Positions 29,904-39,600 of a stretch of 64,000 bases of DNA are shown here, piece after piece (the stretch's first letter is position 1; each line of letters starts with the position of its first letter). Source of the stretch: an uncultured Opitutales bacterium (GTDB lineage Bacteria > Verrucomicrobiota > Verrucomicrobiia > Opitutales > Intestinicryptomonadaceae); assembly GCA_900548185.1 (NCBI GenBank), contig URJJ01000001.1, positions 62,001 through 126,000 of the forward strand, in the 5' to 3' direction. The notes beneath the pieces were generated by a model, which was not told the origin of the DNA, did not search any database, and saw only the letters and a list, made by a program, of their open reading frames with translations. The translations under genes and the position numbers were made by a program.

Positions 29904-30024
29904 CCGGGCAGTCGGGCGGGGCGTTTTTTGCGGCGGGGGCTGGGTCGGAATTTACCTGAAGCCCCCTTTTTTTGCGCGCTTTCCCTCGGGGCGGGGCGTC
30001 TGCCGCCGGGTCCGATGCGCGGGT

Positions 30025-30597
30025 TTAGGGGCGCTTTTTTATGAGGGCGTAAAACTGCTCTATGTCCTCCAGTATGCGCTTTTTTACGTAGTCGTGCGAC
30101 GGCGTGGCCGTTATGTAGCTGGTGCGCCCAAAAATGGCAAGGAGCGTGGCGCCTACAAAATTTTCCGGGAGATTCTCTATTTCCCCGCGCCTTATCGCAT
30201 TGCGGATGACCCCGCGCGCCTTTTCAAATTCGGAAAGCACTATCTGGCGGAAGGCCGGGCAGGACTGGATGAAGGCGGAGTAGAGCGTGTTGTAGCGGAG
30301 TATGTCAACCTCCCTGCCGTCCAGCTCGGTTATTCCGGCCACGGCGTCCCTGGCGTGGTCGAAGAAATCGCGCAGCGTCATTTTTGAATAGTCCGCCCCC
30401 TCGAAGTAGCGGTCGTAGAAATACTCGCGGCATGCGGCGAAAACAAGGTCGTCCTTGCCCTTGAAGTAGCGGTACAAAAGGCCGCGCGATATGCCGAGGT
30501 CGCCCTGTATGTCGCTAACCAAAACCTTGTCGTAGCCCTTTTCAAGAAGCAGCTTGAATGTCGCCTTTAGTATCCTGTCCTTTGTGTTCTCCGCCAT
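30025..30597 (-). CDS. TetR-family transcriptional regulator
   Basis: The N-terminal helix-turn-helix is ILKATFKLLLEKGYDKVLVS with the recognition helix in QGDLGISRGLLYRYFKGKDDL (about residues 30-50), the standard TetR form. The C-terminal ligand domain (60-190) is helical and unassigned. The start at 30597 (MAENTKDRIL) gives 190 aa. It is divergent from a FadL-like outer-membrane gene, and two matched palindromes lie between them, so it probably represses both itself and that gene; a fatty acid or other hydrophobic ligand is a guess from context. Confidence 0.88.
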   Translation of the reverse strand: MAENTKDRILKATFKLLLEKGYDKVLVSDIQGDLGISRGLLYRYFKGKDDLVFAACREYFYDRYFEGADYSKMTLRDFFDHARDAVAGITELDGREVDILRYNTLYSAFIQSCPAFRQIVLSEFEKARGVIRNAIRRGEIENLPENFVGATLLAIFGRTSYITATPSHDYVKKRILEDIEQFYALIKKRP

Positions 30598-30669
30598 CTG
30601 TACGTGGTTTTTTCCGTTTTTTATCTGCAATTTTTTCCTCCGTGGCAAGCGCGTTTTGCCCCGGCATAG

Positions 30670-30713
30670 TGAACGAGCGTTCATTTTTTTTGTTGACGGT
30701 GAACGTTCGTTCA
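30670..30713. promoter_or_regulatory. Twin TetR operators over the fadL-type promoter
   Basis: TGAACGAGCGTTCA (30670-30683) and TGAACGTTCGTTCA (30700-30713) share TGAACG-N2-CGTTCA and are 30 bp apart. TTGACG at 30693-30698 between them is a -35 candidate for the 30743 gene, with an AT-rich -10 near 30716. Confidence 0.75.
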
Positions 30714-30742
30714 TTTTTTATTTGCAAATCACACTTAAAAAA

Positions 30743-31975
30743 ATGCTTCAAATAAAAACCTCAATATCGGCCCTGGCGCTCTCCTCCGCCTGCGCCACCC
30801 TCATGGGTTCGGGCTACCAGATAATAGAGCAGGGCGCCGCCAACATGGGCACCGCCATGGCCGGCGCCACGGCAAACGCAAATAGCGACGCCTCCGCCGC
30901 ATTCTGGAATCCGTCCGCCGCCGCCTTCATGCCCCTTGAGGACGGAAGGACCCGCGTCGATTCCGTTCTCTCTGCCGTGCTGCCCACGCTGTGCGTCAAC
31001 AATACCGGCTCCACGCCCGAGGCCGCAATGGGCCCGGAAAACCACGGCACATGCGGCACCAACGAGCTTGTCCCCAACCTTTACGCGGTCCACAAGCTAA
31101 ACGACAGGATTTCCGCAACACTCTCCATAAGCGCCCCCTACGGCCTGGAATCCAAGTACAATTCGGACTGGTTCGGGCGCGCGATGGCCGAGCGCAGCTA
31201 TCTTTTCACGACCGACTTCAATCCCGGATTTTCAATAAAGATAAACGACTGGCTCTCCATCGGCGGCGGCGTCAGCGCCCAGTTCGCCTACTGCACGCTC
31301 ACCCAGTTCCAGCCCGCGACGGGCGGGACGCTCGACTTTACCGGGCAGAGCTGGAGCATAGGCGGAAACGCCGGGTTTACCATAAAGTACGCCGAGGACG
31401 GCCGCTTCGGTTTCGCCTGGCGCGGCGCGGTCAGCCACACCCTGAGCGGGAACGCACACCTCAATGACAGCGTCATAGCCCCCATTTCGGCAGACATGTC
31501 GATGCCCGATACGTTTACCGCCGGCATCTACCAGCGCCTCCGCGGAGACTTCAAGGAGTTTGCCGTCATGGCCGAATACGCCTACACGCGCTGGTCGGTT
31601 TTCCAGGACCTCTACATTGAGGGAATCGGCGCCTCCCCCATAAAGCAGAACTGGAAGGACACTTCCCGCGTGGCGGTGGGCTTCCACTACTATCCCGAAA
31701 AGATAGAAAATCTTACACTGCGCATCGGCGCCTGCTATGACGAAAGTCCCGTGCCTTCCGCAAAGGACCGCACGCCAAGGATTCCGTGCAGCGACAGGGT
31801 CTGGGCTTCGTGCGGCGCGGGCTACAAGTACGGGCCCTTCAGCTTCGACCTCGCATACAGCTACATATTCGTCCTGGATTCTACAATGGACAGAACCGAG
31901 GGCGCAATGACGCTGCGCGGCGACTATTACGCGCACATACACGTTATTTCCGCGCAGGTTGGTTTTGAATTCTAG
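30743..31975 (+). CDS. OmpP1/FadL/TodX-family outer-membrane transport protein
   Basis: A beta-barrel for uptake of long-chain fatty acids or aromatic hydrocarbons. After a signal peptide (about 1-21) comes the N-terminal hatch motif typical of FadL: YQIIEQGAANMGTAMAGATA, then SDASAAFWNPSAAAFM. The strands alternate through the rest and the last residues are AQVGFEF, with terminal Phe as expected for Bam recognition. Length 410 aa is typical. The start at 30743 follows the promoter/operator region and is divergent from the TetR gene. Confidence 0.9.
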   Translation: MLQIKTSISALALSSACATLMGSGYQIIEQGAANMGTAMAGATANANSDASAAFWNPSAAAFMPLEDGRTRVDSVLSAVLPTLCVNNTGSTPEAAMGPENHGTCGTNELVPNLYAVHKLNDRISATLSISAPYGLESKYNSDWFGRAMAERSYLFTTDFNPGFSIKINDWLSIGGGVSAQFAYCTLTQFQPATGGTLDFTGQSWSIGGNAGFTIKYAEDGRFGFAWRGAVSHTLSGNAHLNDSVIAPISADMSMPDTFTAGIYQRLRGDFKEFAVMAEYAYTRWSVFQDLYIEGIGASPIKQNWKDTSRVAVGFHYYPEKIENLTLRIGACYDESPVPSAKDRTPRIPCSDRVWASCGAGYKYGPFSFDLAYSYIFVLDSTMDRTEGAMTLRGDYYAHIHVISAQVGFEF

Positions 31976-31997
31976 CGTCTGCCGGAAACTGCTTTGC

Positions 31998-32028
31998 GGC
32001 GCCCGAAATCTGCGGGCGCCGTTTTTTT
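31998..32028 (+). terminator. Terminator of the FadL-like gene
   Basis: GGCGCCCG and CGGGCGCC arms, 7-nt loop, then GTTTTTTT. Confidence 0.85.
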
Positions 32029-32032
32029 GCGC

Positions 32033-32713
32033 TCACGCGTTCCCGCCCGCCACCTTGGCGAAGCTGCGGTCTATGCGGGCCATTATTTCCCCGTCCGGCA
32101 CGGAACCGTCGAGCACGATTGAAAACCAGTGCCTCTTATTCATATGGTAGCCGGGCAGGCAGGCTTTTCCGTCAAGAATCCCGGATATTTCTTCAGAGCC
32201 TGCCTTGAGGTCGAGTATTTCCGCAATCCCGTCGCCGCCTATGCCGATTTTGCGCCTTTCGACACTCAGCAGCGCGGTGAACCATTTGGAGCTTTTCCTC
32301 TCCCTGAATACCGCGTTGTTTGGGAATTTTTTCCAAAGGTACTCCGGCTTTGCGCCGAATTTTTTTTCAATATAGCTGATTGCAGCCTGGGCCTGCGCGC
32401 TTTTGAATGCGCCAGGCACAAAGCATTTTTCGGCAATGTCGGCCAGCGCGCGCTCGCATTCGCCCCTGACTTTTGTTACGAAGGCGCCTTTGGCGTTTTC
32501 CATGTAGGCGGGCGGGTATTCCTCTCCCGTCTCGGAATCCGAAACCCTGAAGTCTATTTCTCCCGATTCGCCGACGGCGACGGAAATTTTGAATGCGCCG
32601 CCCATGAGGGGGGCCTCGTATGCGAATCCGCCCGGAACTTTCGCAAAACCGTGGCGCATCATCATGGCTTTGTCTGCCCTGAGGTTTTTGAAAAGCGGCC
32701 CGTCGTATTTCAT
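32033..32713 (-). CDS. MmcQ/YjbR-family protein
   Basis: Small DNA-binding-like fold of unproven function. The C-terminal half carries the family signature: KPEYLWKKFPNNAVFRERKS, SKWFTALLSVERRKIG and GKACLPGYHMNKRHWFSIVL. The N-terminal 90 residues are the extension common in the longer members (GGAFKISVAVGESGEIDFRV, GEEYPPAY, EKCFVPGAF). The start at 32713 gives 226 aa. It is convergent with the FadL-like gene. Confidence 0.85.
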   Translation of the reverse strand: MKYDGPLFKNLRADKAMMMRHGFAKVPGGFAYEAPLMGGAFKISVAVGESGEIDFRVSDSETGEEYPPAYMENAKGAFVTKVRGECERALADIAEKCFVPGAFKSAQAQAAISYIEKKFGAKPEYLWKKFPNNAVFRERKSSKWFTALLSVERRKIGIGGDGIAEILDLKAGSEEISGILDGKACLPGYHMNKRHWFSIVLDGSVPDGEIMARIDRSFAKVAGGNA

Positions 32714-33178
32714 GTATGCATTCCAATCTCCGGCGCGTGGATTTATAGCTCGCCGGATTTTTGGCTTGTCTATATCGCTATTTTGCAAATGCAAGCGCCA
32801 AATCCCAAAATACACTCACGCCTTCGGGGTAGCGGATTCAACCTTTACTTTGCAGATATTCCTGATTTTGCCGGCCCCTGCGCGAAAAAAACGCATGCGA
32901 AAGGCTGGCAAAATATCCCCTGGCTCGCTTTTAATTCAATTTTAAAGCACGTCTTTTATCCGGATAAACTCATTGCATCCTGTGAAAATCCGCAGCCCTG
33001 CAAAGACAAAACACACCATATGGCGACAATAAAAAACTTGGCATATTTCCACATGATATGCTTTTAGTGCTATAATCCTGAAAAAAAAAGCGCGGCGCTT
33101 GAAAGTTTTTTAACGAGTTGGCAAAGCCGCAAACAGATGAACAAATTACGGTTTGCCCATACTTTGGAAATCTTACTT
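32714..33178. other. Intergenic region, composition becomes AT-rich
   Basis: About 465 bases. No supported gene. Around 33060-33100 there is TATAAT (33071-33076) and poly-A near a short GCGC stem, without a recognisable RNA. Confidence 0.3.
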
Positions 33179-33556
33179 TTAGAAAAATTTTTGCACTTTG
33201 CCAAAACGGTTTACCCCTTCGGTTCCAGGAATGCAGCAAAACACTATTGCTACCGGGTAGGAAAGGAGTCCACCTGTTATAAAATTTAGAAAAAGGAATA
33301 AAAAACACCAATAACCTGATGTATCAAAATCATGCAATCTCTTGACGAACAATATAATGTTCTGGAAAAATCCAAAGCAAAGCAACGCTAAAATGCAAAT
33401 TACAGCAAGCACAGATTCATAGGCAATGTATGATATAATGAAAACCAATATAGTGAAGAGAAAATAAATCCCCGTCAGCAATGCATAATCCCTTCTCCCA
33501 ATGCGACCATTCGTTGAAAATAAGCTGTATTCCTTTTCATTTTTTGTGCAATACAT
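33179..33556 (-). CDS. DUF805-family membrane protein (125 aa)
   Basis: Inner-membrane protein with three to four helices. Family marks are FSTNGRIGRRDYALLTGIYF, VKRLHDFDTSGYW and CIPGTEGVNRFG. The function of the family is unknown, though it often accompanies envelope-stress or prophage genes. The start at 33556 follows AAGGG at 8 nt; the leader is the same as for the 15031 gene. It marks the start of the AT-rich stretch to 35.1 kb. Confidence 0.85.
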   Translation of the reverse strand: MYCTKNEKEYSLFSTNGRIGRRDYALLTGIYFLFTILVFIISYIAYESVLAVICILALLCFGFFQNIILFVKRLHDFDTSGYWCFLFLFLNFITGGLLSYPVAIVFCCIPGTEGVNRFGKVQKFF

Positions 33557-33945
33557 GGTATTTCCCTTTTTATTTATAGATTTTGATATCTTATGAAAAT
33601 CCAACCTTATTGGAATTCCCGTATTTATCATCCGAGTTACATATTATTTAAATAAAACTCGAAGTGTCAATAAAAGTTTTGGAACTGGCCAGTCGCATTT
33701 GATGTTTTTGGCATATAACTTGACAAATGTTAGCAAGCTAAGCAAAATGACCAAAGAAAAAGAGGTTGTTTTTATGGATTGACGGCATTGATGTCTCGGC
33801 AGCATGTCCGGATTGGGGTATAATTGAAATCTCTGCCGGGAGATTGAACGTGTCGGATAGAATATTTTTTCAGATTTTTTGAAAGGTTTATCTCAAATAC
33901 AAATTTATCAATAAATCCGGAGTGAAATGGGGGGGGCAAGCTGTT
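33557..33945. other. AT-rich intergenic region with promoter-like elements
   Basis: It contains TTGACA (33720-33725) with CAAAAT 17 bases later, and the inverted repeat TTAGCAAGCTAA (33730-33741) in the spacer, plus TCGGCA-N17-TATAAT at 33796-33824. No gene lies between. Confidence 0.35.
33796..33824 (+). promoter_or_regulatory. Promoter candidate for the 33946 gene
   Basis: TATAAT at 33819-33824 is perfect; the -35 TCGGCA (33796-33801) matches 4 of 6 at 17-base spacing. Confidence 0.35.
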
Positions 33946-34677
33946 ATGATTAAAAAAATACTATGTATATTGGCCGCTTTCGCAGGCGTTGTTTTATCTC
34001 TTCTTGTTCTTTTTGTCGCGTACAATTTTTTTGTTATTTGGACGCTGAAATGCGGGATTGAGTCAATCCTCTCCCCCAAATGCGCGGTTTCATATTTGTC
34101 TTTAAATGAGGCGGTACCCGCCATGAATATTTTTTGGGTGGACAAGAAATTGGGAAAAGTTGCGGTCTTTCTGGACTATCCCTCAAAGAGGGAGAATCTC
34201 GCAATGCTTCCAATGCTTAAAGCGCGCAAGGATTTCATATTGTCCGCGCATTCTGAAAAGTTCATATTGTCAAAACCAAATACCATGGCTCCATATTTTA
34301 TTGCCGGTTTCAACCCGGATGACGGAATCCTTTGCGAAGTGGCCTATGTGGTATTTGATGCGCCTGTTGAAAATATTGATTCATTTTACAAAGCCATAGA
34401 AAATAAAGAAATAACCAATGGAAGTTTTGACTGTTCCGCCTTGCATTATAAGAATTTTAATTCTGAAATTGACTTCGCGGGGGCCAGGCCGTTTTGGGGG
34501 GATTTATTTTTAAATCTTTATTTCCATTTTAATCTTCCAGAATCGGCAAGAATGCTGGAGCATTTTTCGCTGGTATGGGGCAGATATAAGCCCAAAACGG
34601 CATCGTTTATCACAAGGGATTGGAGCTTTAAATATTACGATTCCATATTTGAATCAAATGAATCGATTAGGAATTAA
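33946..34677 (+). CDS. Single-pass membrane protein of unknown function (243 aa)
   Basis: An N-terminal helix (KKILCILAAFAGVVLSLLVLFVAYNFFVI, stated here as residues 3-31) is followed by a soluble, aromatic-rich domain with VDKKLGKVAVFLDYP and FWGDLFLNLYFHFNLP. No motif known to me. The start at 33946 is chosen for its signal-anchor; GTG at 33922 has a GGAG close by and is the alternative. It lies in the moderately AT-rich stretch, suggesting acquisition by transfer. Confidence 0.6.
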   Translation: MIKKILCILAAFAGVVLSLLVLFVAYNFFVIWTLKCGIESILSPKCAVSYLSLNEAVPAMNIFWVDKKLGKVAVFLDYPSKRENLAMLPMLKARKDFILSAHSEKFILSKPNTMAPYFIAGFNPDDGILCEVAYVVFDAPVENIDSFYKAIENKEITNGSFDCSALHYKNFNSEIDFAGARPFWGDLFLNLYFHFNLPESARMLEHFSLVWGRYKPKTASFITRDWSFKYYDSIFESNESIRN

Positions 34678-34805
34678 ATTTGATTGCCAGAGATATTTAT
34701 TCTCAACCGGCCCTTTGAATTTTTCATTATGGATGATATTGATGATTGTCTGCTTTTTATGGGGAAAATAAATAAATTATAAGCATGCAGTGCGGAGGTA
34801 ATTAT

Positions 34806-35096
34806 ATGGAGAAAAATATGTTATCCAATATTTATGTTTCATGGCTTGCCGGGCAATTTGTCGCGCTGTTTCATTTGGAATTGTCTTTTGAGCTAGCCGC
34901 ATCTGAAACTTGCATATTGTTGGTTTACGCGCTGGTTTTAGATGTTATATTTATTAAAGCCGCAGCGTCGAATAAAGATAGGGTTCTCCAATTCGCGGGA
35001 AAGAGGGCGAATTTTATGTTAAATATTATTATTCCATTTATATCTTATATTGCTGTGTTTTTTTGCGGTGTTTTGATGATAATAATTGAATTTTAG
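34806..35096 (+). CDS. Small three-helix membrane protein (96 aa)
   Basis: Hydrophobic segments are NIYVSWLAGQFVALFHLEL, TCILLVYALVLDVIFI and IIIPFISYIAVFFCGVLMII. A strong Shine-Dalgarno GGAGG lies 8 bases before ATG 34806, which beats the upstream ATG at 34785. No family recognised. It may belong with the preceding gene (128 bases apart). Confidence 0.6.
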   Translation: MEKNMLSNIYVSWLAGQFVALFHLELSFELAASETCILLVYALVLDVIFIKAAASNKDRVLQFAGKRANFMLNIIIPFISYIAVFFCGVLMIIIEF

Positions 35097-35326
35097 GCTT
35101 CAAAAGGAGCCGTTTTCCTCTGGCGGAGAAGGCTCTTTGGGGATGGCGTTTTGCGCGGTGCGCAATCCATTGATAATCGTGAGGATATACCCGAATGTGC
35201 TTGACGCGGGGGTGTGCCAAAGTTAATCATTTTTAATGAATTATTCTTAGCGCGCATGCGCATTGTGGCGGTGCTGCGGCTGTTTTGGGCCGGGGCTATC
35301 CGCCTGAAAATCAAAGGGGGGACAAA

Positions 35327-36670
35327 ATGAAAAGGAGAAGTTTCATAAAGGCTGCGGCTTTTTCCGCGCCAATGCTCTTTTGCGGAAGGCTCTTCGGCGC
35401 GGGGAATTCGGCCCCGAACAGCCGCTGCAATGTTGGCGTAATAGGGTGCGGCTCACAGGCAGCCGGGCATTTGAACGCGATACTCAGCATGCCCGACGCC
35501 GTATTGTCGGCGGTTTGCGATGTCGATGACAGCCGCCTGAAATACTGGGCGGACAGGGGCGAAAAAAAATACTCCGGCCGCGGGCTTTCGGGAATGCGCC
35601 CAAAAACCTTCAAGGACTTCCGCGAGCTTCTTCTGGACCCCTCAATCGACGCGGTTTACGTGACCACCCCAGACCACTGGCACGCGCTCATCTGCATTGC
35701 CGCGGCCCGCGCGGGAAAGGCCGTGTACTGCGAAAAGCCGATGACATTTACCATTGAGGAGGCCCGCCTTGTAACCGACGCCGTGCAGAGGGCTGGAATC
35801 GCCTTTCAGGTCGGCTCCCAGCAGCGCAGCCAGGAATCGTTCAGGCACGCCGCGCAGCTTGCGCGCAACGGCTATCTTGGCAGGATTAAAAACGTCTGGG
35901 TGGGCTTAAACTACGGGGTTGCCTCCTCGCGCAACTGGAAATACGAGGCGGTTCCGGCTGGAATCGACTGGGACATGTGGTGCGGGCCCGCCCCCTACAA
36001 CCCCTATTCGCAGCGGCTTCTTCCATTGCTGAACCCCGGCGCGGAGAATCCCTATTCCGGCATGATATGCCCGGAGTGGAGGGACCATCTCGACTACGGG
36101 AATTCCAATCAGGCGGATTTCGGGGCGCACCATTACGACATTGCAATGTGGGGCCTTGGCCTCGACGGAATGGGGCCGGAGCGCGTCGTTGTGTCGGATG
36201 CGGGGGACATTCCCGGGCTTAAAAACTGGCGCCAGTATTTCTATGAGCTTCCCGGCGGAGTAAAAATATACAAGGGCCATCCCGGCCCCGGGGTCTGCCC
36301 GGAAGACTACCCCGTGATATTTGAAGGCGAAGAGGGGGTGGCGGCTGCCGACCGCGGCGGCATGGAAAAATTCTGGGGCTCCAAGCCGTACTACAAGGAT
36401 CTCAAAAACGCCGACGGCGACACGGTTTACTACAAGTCTCCGGAAAATTCGCACCGCGACAACTTTTTCAAGGCCGTTTTCAGCGGTTCGCCGACGGTTG
36501 CTCCGGTTGAGGGGGGCAGGTCCTCCGCCGAAATTTCGATAATGGGCAACATCGCCTTCCGCCTCGGGCGCACGCTCGAATGGGACTGGGAAAAGGGCGA
36601 ATTCAGGGGCGACGACGCGGCAAACCGCCTGCGTTCCCGCCCGTCCAGGGGGCAATGGTCGTTGGCATGA
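35327..36670 (+). CDS. Tat-exported Gfo/Idh/MocA-family oxidoreductase
   Basis: NAD(P)-linked sugar or sugar-acid oxidoreductase. MKRRSFIKAAAFSAPMLF is a Tat signal (RRSFIK). The dinucleotide-binding fold reads VGVIGCGSQAAGHLNAIL (about 36-53), and EKPMTFTIEEA is the usual EKP catalytic-region motif (about 139). The C-terminal domain includes DFGAHHYDIAMWGLG, as in inositol/glucose-fructose oxidoreductases of PVC bacteria. Length 447 aa. The start at 35327 follows GGGGGG at good distance. The ThuA protein gene begins 17 bases downstream, giving a likely operon that processes sugars in the periplasm. Confidence 0.9.
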   Translation: MKRRSFIKAAAFSAPMLFCGRLFGAGNSAPNSRCNVGVIGCGSQAAGHLNAILSMPDAVLSAVCDVDDSRLKYWADRGEKKYSGRGLSGMRPKTFKDFRELLLDPSIDAVYVTTPDHWHALICIAAARAGKAVYCEKPMTFTIEEARLVTDAVQRAGIAFQVGSQQRSQESFRHAAQLARNGYLGRIKNVWVGLNYGVASSRNWKYEAVPAGIDWDMWCGPAPYNPYSQRLLPLLNPGAENPYSGMICPEWRDHLDYGNSNQADFGAHHYDIAMWGLGLDGMGPERVVVSDAGDIPGLKNWRQYFYELPGGVKIYKGHPGPGVCPEDYPVIFEGEEGVAAADRGGMEKFWGSKPYYKDLKNADGDTVYYKSPENSHRDNFFKAVFSGSPTVAPVEGGRSSAEISIMGNIAFRLGRTLEWDWEKGEFRGDDAANRLRSRPSRGQWSLA

Positions 36671-36687
36671 GCGGGGAGGGTTTTGGA

Positions 36688-39600
36688 ATGAAGGTTTTTT
36701 TTGCGATATTTGCCGCTGCGGCTTTTGCCTGCCACGCTGCGGGTCAGCAGCACTACGAGCGTCCGGATCCGGTTCTCACGGCCGAGCAGCTCGCCATGAC
36801 GGAAAAGGCCGCCCCGAAAAGGCTCCTCGCCGCGCCCGCGAAGGTCCGGAGCTTCCTCGTATGGTCCAGGACCGAGGGGGCGAGGCACGGCGAGGGCATC
36901 GTCGCCTTTAACGCCCTGCTAAAGGTTCTGGAAAGGAACTCCGGGGGAAAGTGGGAAATGGTCTTTGCAGACGAGCCCGAACCGCATTTTTCGAGCGTCG
37001 AAAACCTGCGCAAATTCGACTGCGTGGTTTTGAACAATACTACCGGCAGGTTCTTTGAATCTTACAGGGACGTCTATGAGAAGATGTCCGAGGAGGAAAA
37101 GAAGGCCGACAGGGCGCGGAATTTTAAGTACAGGGACAACCTCATAGAATACGTGCGCCAGGGAGGGGGCGTCATGGGGGTGCACGCCGCGTGCGACGCT
37201 ATGGACTGCAAGGACCCGTCCAACCCCTCCGAAAAGTCCCCTGCTTACCCGCTCATGATGGGCGGTCGCTTTGCCGGCCATCCGTGGGGCGCGGGCAACT
37301 CCCCCGTGACGGTCCTGGTGGAGGACGCCTCAAGCCCCCTTACGAGGGGAATCTGGCCGGACGGCGAATTCAGGATACAGGACGAAATCTACACCTACCG
37401 CGAGGACGACCCAAAGACGGGCGTCTCTTACGGCTACGGGCGCGACAGGCAGCGCATGCTTCTCGGGCTCGACTTCGACCGCAGCCCCAAGGACGGCGGC
37501 AAGGACCCCATGGCTGAAACGAGCCGCAAGACAAAGGATTTCGGCCTCGGCTGGATAAAGGATTTCGGAAAGGGCAGGGTGTTCTACGGGGCGTTCGGGC
37601 ACCGCATCGACGTGTACTGGCGCAACCCCGGAATCTGCGAATTTTACATGCGCGGCCTCCAGTACGCGTCCGGCGACCTCAAGGCGGACGCTGCGCCCCT
37701 CGGGAAGGCAGGCTTTGAAAAGGCGATGGCAGCCTCCGTCATAAATTCGGTAAAGACGCTCCGCAACGTCGAATACGGGGAGCCTGTAAACCCGATTGAA
37801 AATGCGGTCTTTCGAGCCTACAAGGCGGCCGGGGAGTCCCCCGAGGCGGCTGCGAGGCTGGAGAGGCTCTGCGTTGACGAGCTGAAAAGCGGGGCGGGGA
37901 CAAACCGCTACCTTAAGCTCTGTTCCGAAATACTCCAGTTTGTGGGCGCCAATTCCACCGCTGCGGAAGTCGGAGGCGTGATAGCCCGGGACAGCGCCCC
38001 CGGCGCCGACCCCAAGGCGCGCCACTACACGGAAAGCCTGTTTATCGCCCTCGCCCGCTCGCGGGACCCGGAGGCCGGGGCGGTTCTGCGAAAGCTGGCG
38101 GATTCCAAGTTCAAAAGCGTTGCGGTTGGGGCGCTCTCTGCCATCGGATACAGGAAAAATCCGGCAGACGCGGAGTTCTTATGGAAAAAATTCGCCTCCG
38201 CCCGCTCGGATGCCGAGGCTTGGGCGGCAGTTTCGGCGTTGGCAGAAACCGGGGCTCCCGGGGTGTTTTCCAGACTTTCCGAGGCATGTTTTTCGGCGCG
38301 CGGCGGGGCGCTGAAAAGCCGGATAGGCGCCCTGGCTTTCTCGAACTCCGGGGCTGCCCCCGGGGAGCTCGCGGCGTTTGCATCGAAAGTCGCGGCTGAC
38401 AAATCCGCGCCGGAGGGCCTGAGGGCAATGGCGGCAGTGGAGCTTTTGAAGTCCGGAAAAGTCTGCGAAGGCGCGCGGATGGAAAACCTCATAAGGTTTC
38501 TGGCGCGCAATCCCGGCGTGAAGATTCCGGAAGAGATGTCGCTTTCGCGCCTGCCCGAGAGGCTGAAGCCGCCAATGATATACGCGCTTGTGGCGAGAAA
38601 CGAGGGGCGGGACGAGGTTCTGGGATGCGTCCCCGAAAGCGGGGAGGCGGCCGTCGCCTACTGCTATGCGGTTTCGCAGTGGGGCGCCGATTCGTCGCTT
38701 GAAAAGGCGTTTTCGCTCGCGCCGCTCATGGACGAAAAGCAGATGAGGCATGCGGCGTTCGTACTGTCTGCAATAAAATCCCCGGATAAGCTCATGAAGA
38801 TTATGTCGCTCATGCCGCGCCTCGGCGGCAAGGGGGCGGAGCTCGCCTCAAAGGCCGCATCGTTCGTCGATGCTTCCGACTCTTTCGACGGCCTGTTCGG
38901 GATAGTGGAAGGCCCCTCCGGGGAGGCCGAAAAGCGCGCGGCGATAAGGGCGCTTGAAAACGCGTCGCTCAGAAATTCCGAGGTGTTTGTCCGCATGGCC
39001 GGGGTTTATCCGAAGCTTCCGGAGGCCCTGAGGCGCGACGCCATGCTCCTGATGGTCGCCTGCTCCAGGCGCGGGTGCGATGCTGAAATGGTCGCGGCGG
39101 CCGCAGCCCTCATGGACCGGGCCAAAACTCCGTCCGAAAAGAGGAAGTTTTTCAGGTTCGCAACGGCCAACATGTCCCGGCCCGGCGCGGAAATGCTCGT
39201 ATCCGCATACAGAAAGGGCATGAGGGCGGAGGCGCTCGCGGAGCTTTCTTCGTGGACGGACCCGTCCGCCCTCGGGCCGATGGTGGAGCTTGACAAGTCG
39301 CTCAGGGATACGCGGGAGCGCCTCGGGGTCCAGCGTGCAATCGTAAAGCTCCTCCCGCGCGCAGACGCCCTCGAATCGGACGCGGCAAGGCACATAATGG
39401 AAAACGCGGTCGATAAAAAGGACGCGCGGCTCGTCGAAAAGATGGCGCGCCTCAACCTCTCCGGCCGCGCCGTCTCAAACCTCCCCGGGGGCCTGTCGGC
39501 GACGGCATGCGCGGAGGAGGGCGACGTCGGGAAGATGTTCGACTACGACGAAAACTCAAAGTGGAGCACGAAGCGCCCGTGCAAAAGCGGCGACTGGATA

